Source: Halobacteriovoraceae bacterium
GTDB lineage: Bacteria; Bdellovibrionota; Bacteriovoracia; Bacteriovoracales; Bacteriovoracaceae
Length of the DNA stretch: 64,000 bases
Assembly (NCBI GenBank): GCA_020635135.1
Contig: JACKAJ010000015.1
Location: 1,178,001 to 1,242,000, forward strand
Direction of reading: 5' to 3'
Part shown: piece after piece, positions 7,339-16,800 of the stretch
How the letters are laid out: each line of letters starts with the position of its first letter
Position numbering within the stretch: the stretch's first letter is position 1
Translations under genes and position numbers: made by a program
The notes under the pieces: generated by a model
Told to the model about the DNA's origin: nothing
Database searches by the model: none
Seen by the model: only the letters and a program-made list of their open reading frames with translations

Positions 7339-9954
7339 CTAGGAGATCGACTGGCACGAAATATTGCCATTTTTGTCGAATTTCAGTTCGTAATCAGCAT
7401 AATTATTGAAATATTTATTGTAATCAATTACTAAAATCGACTGTCCTTCATCTGTTAACTCTCTCAAAAAACTCAAAACATTTTTCATCTCAAGTTGTGA
7501 AAGACCAAATGACAAATTTTCAATAACAATAATTTGCCCGGCAGTTAGAGATAATATTTTAGAGAGTAAATATATTCTTTGTTTTTCCCCACCGGAAAGT
7601 GTTGAGACATTTCGATCTAAAGAAAGATAATCGAGATTGAGCTTTTTAAGGCTTTCAAAAATCCTCGTGTACTTGGGAGTCAGAGGAATATGACTCAAAA
7701 TTTTTTCAATAGGTTCTTGAAAAGCTTCAGCAACTGTAAAATGACCATCCGAAATTGAAGATATTTCAGGTTTAAGTCGCGTTCCGTGGCATTCATCGCA
7801 AGTTAAAACAATATCTTCGAAGTACGGCATTTCGATAATTTCAACACCTTTACCCTCACACTTTAAACATTGTCCCAAAGGAGAATTTGATGAAAAATTC
7901 CCATCAACAAGTCCCATGCTTTTAGATATAGGAAGTTTGGCAAAATATTTTCGAACAGGATTTGCAAGATCAGTGATACTCCCAACTGTTGATCGACTCG
8001 TATAACGATTGAGATTGGCATCAACAACGATGAGAGAATTGATATCCACACCTTTCGGTAAATTTACAGACTTTAAACTTCCCTCTAAATCAAAGAGATA
8101 CTCGTTTTTGACCTGATAATGAATTTCGTTCGCAACGAGATTGACGAGCACGGAAGACTTCCCCGATCCCGTCGGACCATTGACCCACACTAAAGAATTC
8201 AAAGGAATTTTAAAATCTGAATACTGTTGCCCGTAAATTTCTGGTTTTTGTACTTTAATAAATTCTTTAACTTTTTTTCTTTTAAAGTTTTTATCTTTTG
8301 CAGCCTTTTTAAGATCGAGAAGATTACTTTTATATTGACCAGAATAAATTATTTCTCCGCCTTTACTTCCCGCTCCAGGACCCATCAAATAGACAGTATC
8401 TGCATTTTTAACCATTTTTTCAGAGTGATCGACCAGAATAATGGTGTTCCCTTGATCTTGAATCTTTCTCAGTCCTTTAATAAGCATAAGCTGTTGTTCA
8501 TCATCAAGACCAACGCTTGGTTCATCAAAAATAAATAGGCTATCTGTTCCTTCAAATGAGAGATATTTCACAAGTAGAACTCTTTGATATTCACCAGCTG
8601 ACAATGTCTTAGCCTTTCTCTTCAACGACAAATGCCCTAGTCCGATTTCTTGAGACGTCTCAAGAACATTTATGATTTTATTGATATTCTTTAGAACTTG
8701 TTTATCTTTAGATTTAAGGGACCGAATAAATTCAAGAGCTTCATCTATTTCAAAATTATAAAAATCAGATAAATTTTTATCATTAAGATAGAAATTATGT
8801 ATTTTTTCACTAATCCGACTTCCCTTACAAACTGGACAAGTTTCTTCTTTTTGAATTCTTCTCAAAAAAATACGAACACTTGGTTTATACTTTTTGCTTT
8901 CAAAATATTGCAATAGTTTATCAATACCGGGCCATTTCCCTTTGCCTTTTTGAAAAATTTCCCAAAAATTTTCTCCCAACTCTTCAATTGGCTTCTTCGT
9001 GCTAATTTTTGATTTTTTCAACTCAGCAATGAGACTGGCTTTATGCCGGGTAAGTTTTTTGTGGTTGAGGATTTTTAATCCATCTTCATCAATCGTCTTT
9101 CTTTCATCTACAATTTTTTTTCTATCAATGACTAGATTGGCCCCAAAGCCATTGCAATTTGAACATGCGCCATAGGAATTTTGGGGTGAAAAAATATTTA
9201 TATTGATATTTTCAGTGGATTGTACATCACAGCTTGGGCATTTCTTATTAGAAACAACGGAAAATTCCTTTATTTCATTTTGATCTTTAATAACATAAAA
9301 GAATTTTTGGATTTCGTTCATTATTTCTTTTTCAAAAAGTGTATCGAGCTTTTCAAGTTTATCACCTTTAAACCGGGCTACTTCCCAAAAAAGCTCTGAT
9401 TTATCAAATCCAACAATCTCTTTGTTTTCTACGCTATAAACTCGAGGCGGAAGAACATTCATAGAATAAAAGTGCATGAATTGTGTTTTTGGAAGAAAGA
9501 CGTGCACGACATCCGTGTTTTTAAGTTTTTTTTCTTTCGATTGAAACTGACTCGATAGTGATTGCGACGCTAATTCTTTATGATGTTTTGGGCAAAACTC
9601 TTTGGCTAAATGGTAATATAAACTTTGAATTAATGCTGTTAACCCTAAGCTATCAGAAACAACAGTCCGCGATCCTTTTATCGGGTTGATTTGTGGAAGT
9701 CCAAAAACAGGAAGTATTGGCTTCATAACGTCCACATCCACTGCCGGTGGTTTGTCCGAAAAAAACTTGAAGCTATTGGGAAAACAATTGATCAATCTTC
9801 TTTTAGATTCTGCAAGGATGGTGTGAAAGGCTAGTGAAGACTTTCCACTCCCAGAAGGGCCTGTAAAGCACGATATTTTATTGAGAGGGATTTTCACGCA
9901 GACACTTTTAAGGTTATTAACCCGTGCCCCCTCAATATTAATGTAGTCGTTCAT
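7339..9954 (-). CDS. UvrA-like ABC ATPase, divergent excinuclease subunit A paralogue
   Basis: An 871-residue soluble ABC ATPase with UvrA architecture. UvrA dimers recognise DNA damage and load UvrB. NBD1 has Walker A G-P-S-G-S-G-K-S, signature L-S-A-G-E-Y-Q-R and Walker B F-I-F-D-E-P-S-V-G-L. A zinc module C-P-S-C ... C-S-N-C-N-G-F-G and a second C-P-V-C-K-G motif are present. NBD2 has Walker A G-P-T-G-S-G-K-S, C-x2-C pairs and signature L-S-G-G-E-K-Q-R. Its Walker B is V-I-E-N-L-S-F-G-L (about 810-818), replacing the usual D-E by E-N, and the H-loop His is Tyr (about 845). It is shorter than canonical UvrA (about 940) and diverged throughout. It is probably a specialised paralogue rather than the main UvrA. 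It follows the rpsI terminator and has no visible SD. Confidence 0.85.
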   Translation of the reverse strand: MNDYINIEGARVNNLKSVCVKIPLNKISCFTGPSGSGKSSLAFHTILAESKRRLINCFPNSFKFFSDKPPAVDVDVMKPILPVFGLPQINPIKGSRTVVSDSLGLTALIQSLYYHLAKEFCPKHHKELASQSLSSQFQSKEKKLKNTDVVHVFLPKTQFMHFYSMNVLPPRVYSVENKEIVGFDKSELFWEVARFKGDKLEKLDTLFEKEIMNEIQKFFYVIKDQNEIKEFSVVSNKKCPSCDVQSTENININIFSPQNSYGACSNCNGFGANLVIDRKKIVDERKTIDEDGLKILNHKKLTRHKASLIAELKKSKISTKKPIEELGENFWEIFQKGKGKWPGIDKLLQYFESKKYKPSVRIFLRRIQKEETCPVCKGSRISEKIHNFYLNDKNLSDFYNFEIDEALEFIRSLKSKDKQVLKNINKIINVLETSQEIGLGHLSLKRKAKTLSAGEYQRVLLVKYLSFEGTDSLFIFDEPSVGLDDEQQLMLIKGLRKIQDQGNTIILVDHSEKMVKNADTVYLMGPGAGSKGGEIIYSGQYKSNLLDLKKAAKDKNFKRKKVKEFIKVQKPEIYGQQYSDFKIPLNSLVWVNGPTGSGKSSVLVNLVANEIHYQVKNEYLFDLEGSLKSVNLPKGVDINSLIVVDANLNRYTSRSTVGSITDLANPVRKYFAKLPISKSMGLVDGNFSSNSPLGQCLKCEGKGVEIIEMPYFEDIVLTCDECHGTRLKPEISSISDGHFTVAEAFQEPIEKILSHIPLTPKYTRIFESLKKLNLDYLSLDRNVSTLSGGEKQRIYLLSKILSLTAGQIIVIENLSFGLSQLEMKNVLSFLRELTDEGQSILVIDYNKYFNNYADYELKFDKNGNISCQSIS

Positions 9955-9986
9955 GAAAAATAAATTTGGTAAAAAACCCCAAATTT
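9955..9986 (-). terminator. rho-independent terminator of the rplM-rpsI operon
   Basis: On the minus strand an 8-bp stem AAATTTGG/CCAAATTT with a 9-nt loop is followed by ATTTTTC. It lies between the rpsI stop and the start codon of the UvrA-like gene, so that gene is insulated from ribosomal-protein transcription. Confidence 0.75.
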
Positions 9987-9987
9987 C

Positions 9988-10407
9988 CTATCGTTTAGAG
10001 AACTGATAAGATCTACGAGCTCCAGCGAGTCCGTATTTCTTTCTTTCAACTTCTCTTGGATCTCTCGTTAGGAATCCAGCTTTTTTAAGTTCCCCTCTAA
10101 AACTAGGGTTAACTTTAAGAAGTGCGCGAGCAATCCCGAGTCTAACAGCTCCAGCTTGCCCAGTGGGTCCGCCACCTTTGACATTGATATTAACATCATA
10201 CTGATCCATGATGTTGAGAAGATTAAGTGGTTGATGAACAACATAGCGGCTAGTTGCTTTTGGAAAATAATCCGTCAATTCTCTTTTATTAACAGTTATT
10301 TTCCCTGATCCATTCTTAAGATAAACTCTTGCAACTGAAGTTTTTCTTCTTCCAACTGCATTCGCTAAATAAGTTTTTGTTTTTGGTTTTGCACTAGCTT
10401 GAGCCAT
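9988..10407 (-). CDS. rpsI: 30S ribosomal protein S9
   Basis: A 139-residue protein containing the S9 hallmarks: A-N-A-V-G-R-R-K-T-S-V-A-R-V near the start, the G-G-G-P-T-G-Q-A-G-A-V-R-L-G-I-A-R-A-L core, D-P-R-E-V-E-R-K-K-Y-G and the terminal S-K-R that reaches the tRNA in the P site. Cotranscribed with rplM 15 nt upstream, the standard bacterial pair. ATG preceded by AGGAATAAAGATC. A hairpin terminator follows directly. Confidence 0.98.
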   Translation of the reverse strand: MAQASAKPKTKTYLANAVGRRKTSVARVYLKNGSGKITVNKRELTDYFPKATSRYVVHQPLNLLNIMDQYDVNINVKGGGPTGQAGAVRLGIARALLKVNPSFRGELKKAGFLTRDPREVERKKYGLAGARRSYQFSKR

Positions 10408-10421
10408 GATCTTTATTCCTC

Positions 10422-10868
10422 TTAATTAATTTCTAATACTTCTGGGTTTTGAGCTTCGTGAGTATGATTTTCTCCAGCGAAAACTCTAAGTTTTGTTAAT
10501 TGCTTTTTTCCAAGAGCATTTGAAGGAAGCATCCCTTTAACGGCGTTTTGAATAATGAGTTCAGGATGTTTTTCAAGTTGTTCTTTAGCAGTTCTTTGCT
10601 TAATTCCACCAATATAACCAGTGTGCCAATAATAATTTTTATCGTCCCACTTCTTACCAGTAAACTTTACCTTCTCACAGTTAACAATAATAACGTGATC
10701 ACCAGTATCGGCGTGAGGAGTATACTGAGGTTTATTTTTACCTCTTAAAATATTAGCAACTTCAGTTGCTAAACGACCAACAACTTTATCTGTGGCATCG
10801 ATAATAAACCACTTTCTTTGGTTTCTCGCCTCTTCAGTTGTCATGTTAAATGATTTTTGCTTATACAT
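10422..10868 (-). CDS. rplM: 50S ribosomal protein L13
   Basis: A 148-residue protein with the L13 signatures W-F-I-I-D-A-T-D-K-V-V-G-R-L-A-T and G-M-L-P-S-N-A-L-G-K-K-Q. L13 is an early assembly protein of the large subunit. First gene of the rplM-rpsI operon, with a good sigma-70-type promoter about 45 nt upstream. The start at 10868 follows GAGAGACAGCT and gives a normal family length. Confidence 0.98.
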   Translation of the reverse strand: MYKQKSFNMTTEEARNQRKWFIIDATDKVVGRLATEVANILRGKNKPQYTPHADTGDHVIIVNCEKVKFTGKKWDDKNYYWHTGYIGGIKQRTAKEQLEKHPELIIQNAVKGMLPSNALGKKQLTKLRVFAGENHTHEAQNPEVLEIN

Positions 10869-10913
10869 AGCTGTCTCTCTTAAATAAGGAACCTTTAAAA
10901 TTAAACGTGATAT

Positions 10914-10942
10914 TTTATATTAGAAATGGGAATTGAAGTCAA
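10914..10942 (-). promoter_or_regulatory. sigma-70 promoter of rplM-rpsI
   Basis: On the minus strand TTGACT (10937-10942), a 17-nt spacer and TATAAA (10914-10919), placing transcription start about 40 nt before the rplM ATG. It lies just downstream of the stop codon of the Omp85 gene. Confidence 0.75.
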
Positions 10943-10972
10943 TCTTTCTCTTTGTTGTTTGCAGTGCATTGT

Positions 10973-13846
10973 TTAGAAAAAGCCAATACTGAGATGAATC
11001 CGGCCTGGAGCTTCACGTTCTCCATCTAAATTCGTTCCACGGTCAATTTTAAATCCATAATCGAGATCCAGGGTTCCAACCGGAGTGATATATTTCAGAC
11101 TCAAACCAACTGCACTTCGCAAATCGAGGGGATCATAGTCGCTAACCTGAATGCGACCTGCGTCAAAAAAGACCCCCAGCATAAATGTGTCTGTAACAAT
11201 ATAGCGAGGCTCAAATTTGAAGTTAATCATGTAAGCTTTGTCGCGAATAGCATAATCACTGATATCTTTAACTTCTTTATCGGAAGGATCTGTAATTGTA
11301 TTGATTTCATCTTCAGCATAACCACGAACAGTATCCACTCCTGTTAAACGAAAAGCTTTAATAGCCGGTATAAAACCTGCTGTTTCATAGTCCCCATTAC
11401 TTTTTTGGACAATTTCATCGGCCTTATTTTTTTGAATTCCTGTCGCTAAGGATGTTGCGATATAAAGGTTTTCAGTAATAGGAATGTAACTTTTATTTCG
11501 AACAATAAATTTATAGTAATCAATAGTTAAGTCCATTTCTTCTTGTGAAAAAAATTCTGGCTTGGCCATTTCATATGAAAATTGAAAGAAAGTTCCTTTT
11601 CTTGGAATAATGGGACTGTCGCGAAAATCGAGCACGATACTTGGAGTAAGTGTTCCAATTGTAAACTTTCCATTATCGTCAATTCCGTCATCGCGCGGAC
11701 TAGCACTAAATTGCTCTATACGTTCGTACTGGTGATTAAGTGAAAATGATAAATAATCTGTAATTTCTCGTCTGAACGTATTTGATACTCTGAATATATT
11801 CGCATCAAAAGAATAAAAACGAGTTCTTGCTGTTGATATTGAAGCAAAATAATCCCAATAAGATTTAAATAAATCAGGATAGAGATAATTAAGTTTTACA
11901 GAGTATTCCAACATATGGTCCTCGTAATTATTCAAGATAGTCCGATCGGTATCAATGGTTTCATCGCTTAATCGATAGTTAGTTTGTCCACTAATACTTA
12001 CACCTTGATTGAGACCAAAAAGGTTAATTCTTGAAACTTTCCCAGAAAGTTTTAAGCCAATATCTGTTCTGAATCCTGGAGCTATTTCAATGACACCGTA
12101 ATCTTTTTCTCGAACATTAACGAGTAGATCAAGATCATTTTCATTCTCTTCTCCTCTTAAATAGAGAAGACTATAATTTCTAAAAATTCCAAGAGAGGCT
12201 AATCGACTGTATACTTTTTTCTCCAAAGTTGGAGTATAGAACTGACCTTTAACTTCATTCAATTTTCTTGTAACAACAGATTCTTTAGTTTTTTCTAATC
12301 CATAAACGAGAACATTGTTAACTTTTACCCGAGGCCCTATATCGAGAAGTATTTTAATTTCAACTTCATTAGTAGCATTCGTGTACTCGACAATGTCATC
12401 ATCAATATTATTTTTTATGCTTGCAAAAAAGAATCCATTTTCTTTTAATGTCGTCACAAGAACTTTAAGTGAATTATCAAGTTTAATTGGATTAAAAACT
12501 TCATTTACTCTAATATCAAACTCATCAATAATTTCTTTGGGAATTTTATAACTATTGAGTTCAATAATTTCAACTTTACTAATACTCGTTCTTACGCCTT
12601 CTCTGACAACGAATAGAACTTCTTTTTCATTTTTGCTCGAAAAAGGTTTAAGAAAAAATGAAACCTGCGCTTTAATATAACCATTTTCTATATATTTTTT
12701 TCTTAAATTCTCAGAAAAGACTTGATAGAACTGCTCATCAACATAATTGGCTTCTGCGAGATCACTTGAAGAGTCTTCATACATATCACGAAGTTGATCA
12801 GAACTGTAAAAAGAATTGCCTTTAAAGGCGACTTGGCGAATTTTAGAGCGCTCGACTTTATTAACCGTAATTCCAATTCTAACAATTTTGTCTACGCCTT
12901 GCTTTTCTTGGTTTTCACTAATTTGAATATCGGGTCGATCATAGCCCTTCTTGATAAACATCTCTTCAATCAATCTTCTTAAATCATTGGGAGTAAAAAC
13001 TTTTTTAGTTGCTGACAAATAATCTCTAAGCTCGTGATAGACATCTTCTTTTTTAAAAACCCCATTAAGGTCATCTAACGTCATAATGATTCTTTTCATA
13101 TTCCCACAATCAATATGAACGTTAGCTTCTTTTAGTGTTTCGTCAATGCGATATTGTACATTGGAAAGAAAATATCCACTCCCTTTTAAGGCTTCGTTAA
13201 AATCTTTCGTTTCTTGAATAATATATTCTTTATTCAAAGGTAGGTTTATGAGATCTTGAAAATAGCGGCCCTTTAGACTCCTTGCAAACTCTCCCATGCA
13301 TGAAAAAGTAATACTTTTTGTGATTATTGTTTTCACAATACTAATTTTATATGTGAGAGAAACTTTATACTCTGAAATCTTTTCTTTTTTTGCTACGACG
13401 ATGGCATCGGGGTATCCCAGAAGACTTAGTTTTTTTACAATTTTTTTTCTGTCACTATCGATAATTTGATCATCTACAAACTCTCCCTCTCTCACTTCGA
13501 GAACGTCATAGAGAAAACTTGTTGGGATATTTGAATTCAAGAGAAGAATATCAACGTCTTCGAGTAGCGGTTGGGGGGTGATGTCAACAAAAACAAAATA
13601 GTCTTTATTCATTTTTTTTACATTATAACTAAATTGATCATAACCATTTCGAGAATAGAAAACTTTAAGTACGTTTAAAAATTCTTTTTGGTCTTTAAAT
13701 TTTCTTTTAAGTATTTTAGAATTACTCTTAAAAAAATCACAGACATCACCGCCTTTACAATTGATAAAGACTCCCTTTACTTGCATCGCATACAAGTTAG
13801 TAGATCCCCATATTAATAATAAAAATCCTAAAACAATTTTTAACAT
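10973..13846 (-). CDS. TamA/BamA-like Omp85 outer-membrane protein
   Basis: A 957-residue outer-membrane protein of the Omp85 superfamily, which inserts or exports outer-membrane proteins. A signal peptide at residues 1-20 is followed by a long periplasmic region to about residue 590 with several POTRA-type modules (repeats of V-x-x-V-x-x-x-G-N/L-x-x..., e.g. I-R-Q-V-A-F-K-G-N-S-F-Y and V-N-N-V-L-V-Y-G-L-E-K-T). A C-terminal beta-barrel begins around V-I-E-I-A-P-G-F-R-T-D. It contains the G-x-R-G-F-like R-G-Y-A-E-D-E motif and a final phenylalanine (S-I-G-F-F), a normal barrel signal. It is longer than E. coli TamA (577) and BamA (810). The tamB gene ends 1 nt upstream, so TamA is the likeliest role. 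The BamA function could reside elsewhere in the genome. Confidence 0.9.
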   Translation of the reverse strand: MLKIVLGFLLLIWGSTNLYAMQVKGVFINCKGGDVCDFFKSNSKILKRKFKDQKEFLNVLKVFYSRNGYDQFSYNVKKMNKDYFVFVDITPQPLLEDVDILLLNSNIPTSFLYDVLEVREGEFVDDQIIDSDRKKIVKKLSLLGYPDAIVVAKKEKISEYKVSLTYKISIVKTIITKSITFSCMGEFARSLKGRYFQDLINLPLNKEYIIQETKDFNEALKGSGYFLSNVQYRIDETLKEANVHIDCGNMKRIIMTLDDLNGVFKKEDVYHELRDYLSATKKVFTPNDLRRLIEEMFIKKGYDRPDIQISENQEKQGVDKIVRIGITVNKVERSKIRQVAFKGNSFYSSDQLRDMYEDSSSDLAEANYVDEQFYQVFSENLRKKYIENGYIKAQVSFFLKPFSSKNEKEVLFVVREGVRTSISKVEIIELNSYKIPKEIIDEFDIRVNEVFNPIKLDNSLKVLVTTLKENGFFFASIKNNIDDDIVEYTNATNEVEIKILLDIGPRVKVNNVLVYGLEKTKESVVTRKLNEVKGQFYTPTLEKKVYSRLASLGIFRNYSLLYLRGEENENDLDLLVNVREKDYGVIEIAPGFRTDIGLKLSGKVSRINLFGLNQGVSISGQTNYRLSDETIDTDRTILNNYEDHMLEYSVKLNYLYPDLFKSYWDYFASISTARTRFYSFDANIFRVSNTFRREITDYLSFSLNHQYERIEQFSASPRDDGIDDNGKFTIGTLTPSIVLDFRDSPIIPRKGTFFQFSYEMAKPEFFSQEEMDLTIDYYKFIVRNKSYIPITENLYIATSLATGIQKNKADEIVQKSNGDYETAGFIPAIKAFRLTGVDTVRGYAEDEINTITDPSDKEVKDISDYAIRDKAYMINFKFEPRYIVTDTFMLGVFFDAGRIQVSDYDPLDLRSAVGLSLKYITPVGTLDLDYGFKIDRGTNLDGEREAPGRIHLSIGFF

Positions 13847-13847
13847 T

Positions 13848-16800
13848 CTATTTAAACGTCCACCTAAATTTTAAATCAGCCCCTATCGAAGTATCGTTTC
13901 GCTGATCTTCCCCTTCAACATCTGTTTTAAGTTCATAAACCCCTTCCACCGACACATTCTCTTCTAAATTATAGTTTAAATTCATTTTTTGCTGTTGCCC
14001 AACGTTTCCGGTCAAAGAACTTGAAAGTGAAAGATTAACATCCTCTGTGAGTTTTTTGCTAAGTTGAACTGTAGTTGTTGATCGAACGTTTCCAACTTGC
14101 CCCCCAGTCTGACTGCGTCCTTCCAGGAGACTGCTTTCTTCTTCTTGAAATTCAGTATCTAAGTTCATTGAAACTCCAAGATTATCTTGAAGAACTTCAT
14201 TTATTTTTAATTGATTAAAAATAAAACTTCCCACCCCTATCGACCCAAGATTGTCTCGATCTTGCTGGCTCAAGCGATCTGTCACATCTTCAGCGTACCC
14301 GAAAGCGAGTAGTGAAAGAATACTTTGGCGATCGAGATAAGGGTCAGAGCTAAATTCGACAGAAAGATTTTTAACAGGACCATACATTTTTGCAAAAACC
14401 TTATAATCTGAAATTTGGACACTTGATGCAAAATCAACAATTGGATTCAGAAAATTTCGGTCTCCATTGAACGTCAAGGTAAATTTATCAACCAAGAGTT
14501 CATTATTTCTTATAATGACTTTGTTGTTAATATCTGAGTTTGAAAATATTTTTCCAAGAATAATTGGCGAATCTAATGTTCCAGTAAAATTCATTTTCCC
14601 AAGCATTTTAAGATCTGCCAGCGAATTTCTGATATGAACTTCACGATCAATTGTTGTGTTGAGGTTAAGAGTAAGCCATTCGATATTTTTATAATCAATT
14701 TTCTTAGGTAAAAATCGAATTTCTTCACTCTCCACCAAATTCGAGCCTTTGCTAAATTTGCTCAATTCATCGAGAATTTCTCCCCCATTAACTCGTAGGT
14801 CACCCAGAAGAGAATAGGGTCGTTTATTTCCAATTAAGTTTCCCCTACCATCGATCACTATATAGCTTTTATCGTTGACCTGAATAATTCCATCATCTAT
14901 TTCATAGGTTACGGCCACTTCAGGAAAGAAATCATTCCATTTTAATTTTCCATTTAGTTTCAAAAGACCATTTCCTAGACTTGATTGAAATTTATTAATA
15001 AAGACTTCTCCATTTTTATAGTTAATTTTAAATTCAGTGTCGTTTAACGCTAAAGGTATACCCGTTTTACTAATTGATACGGAGTCACCCACAAAAATAA
15101 TATCCATGTTAGGCATGCCTCTATCATCTTTTCTGGATATTTGACCTTCAATGCTTAAGTTTCCTTTGAGATTGAATAGTGAATTAAGAACGCGATTGAT
15201 TTTATCCAAAAGTACATTAGCTGTTATTCCTCCCCAATAGTCTTCATAAATACTTCCATGACCTTTTGAAATTATTTTTTCATTAGCAGAACCACGAATA
15301 TCAATATTCCAATTGAGAATATCTCCATTCACAACTTTAATATTGTTTTTTCCATAGGCATGATAATCAACTTGAGGATGATCAAAGCTGAATTTTTTTA
15401 AATCGAAATCAAGATTTAATCGATTCAAGTCTCTAATGTTAAATTTAGAGTCTAGGCTGGCAACAAAACTCCCTTCCAGGTAGGGAGAAGTAATCTCATA
15501 AGAAGAAAAAAGATTCAGAACATAAGCCCAGTTTTTAATATCAAATTTCGCCTGTAATTCAGAATTATTTCCATTTCTCTTATTAAAATCAATAATCGAA
15601 TTAAAAACTACAGCACTCTCGAGATAGTTTCCATTCAACTGAAGAACTCCATTAAAGTAATCCATGTTAATATTCGAATTTTCAACATCAGTTCCAGAGA
15701 TGGAGCTGTCGTAAAAATCAACCTTACAATTCATCTGTGTGCTTTTTGGAGAGATTTCTCCTACAAGCGTTAAATCAACACCCGAAACAAATCCTGCATT
15801 ATAAGAAAAGAAATACGTAAAATCTCGAGTAAGGATATCTGACGACCCAAAATTAAATTTAAAGATTTCAGAAATCTCATTGTAATAAAGATTTCCCTGA
15901 ATTTTTCCTCTTCCGAGGTTTATTGTCATGTTGGGAACCTTAAGTGCTCTATTTCGATAATTAAATTTTGCATTAACAAAATTGAAATGCTCTCCCAATA
16001 ATCCAATGTTGTCCGAAAAATACTTCCCATCAACAATCAACTTATCTAGCGAAAGACCACCAGAAATTTGATAGCTTCCTGACAACGAGCCATTAATATA
16101 AGTCCAAAGATCCTGATTAAGGTTTTTTATGATTGGATAGTGAAGTAATTTAAAATCATCTAAACTCAAATTATCAAAATTACTTTTAAAGTCTACCGTT
16201 CCTTTATCGTAGTTAATAATACCATTGCCTCGATAAGTCCCTGTATTGAGACTTCCTAAAATTTTATTGAAAATAAGTGAATCTTTAGCAAAGTCAATCG
16301 TAATACTACTTTCACTGCGACCTAGGTTAAATTCTTCTATTCTCGTGTTATTGAGATCACTTTCGATATTGAGTTTAATATTCGGAAATTTTCCATCAAC
16401 CTTAATTAACGACTTTCCGTAACCTCCCAGTTTTAATCCTGCAATATGTTCAAAAGATTCGGCATCAAAAAAGAAATTACTTGTCTCAATAGCATAACGT
16501 TCATCATTCAAAATACCGACAATATTTACAATTTTTCCATCAATATCGATTTCGTTATTTATTTTTAATTCATCACGATCAAAGCTAAAACTATAAAGCG
16601 CTTTTTGCAGTCCAACGTTTTTAATTTTTAAGACTTCTTTTTCTCCAGAACCAATGACAAAATCCTTAATACTGGATTTTTTAGAAACATTCACATCTAC
16701 GCGATGAGGAGTTATCAGTAAACTTATCCCGCCGGAAACAACCCCATCAATCTTTTGTGCGACTTTAGGAATAACATGCAAACCTTCAGATAATGAGAAA

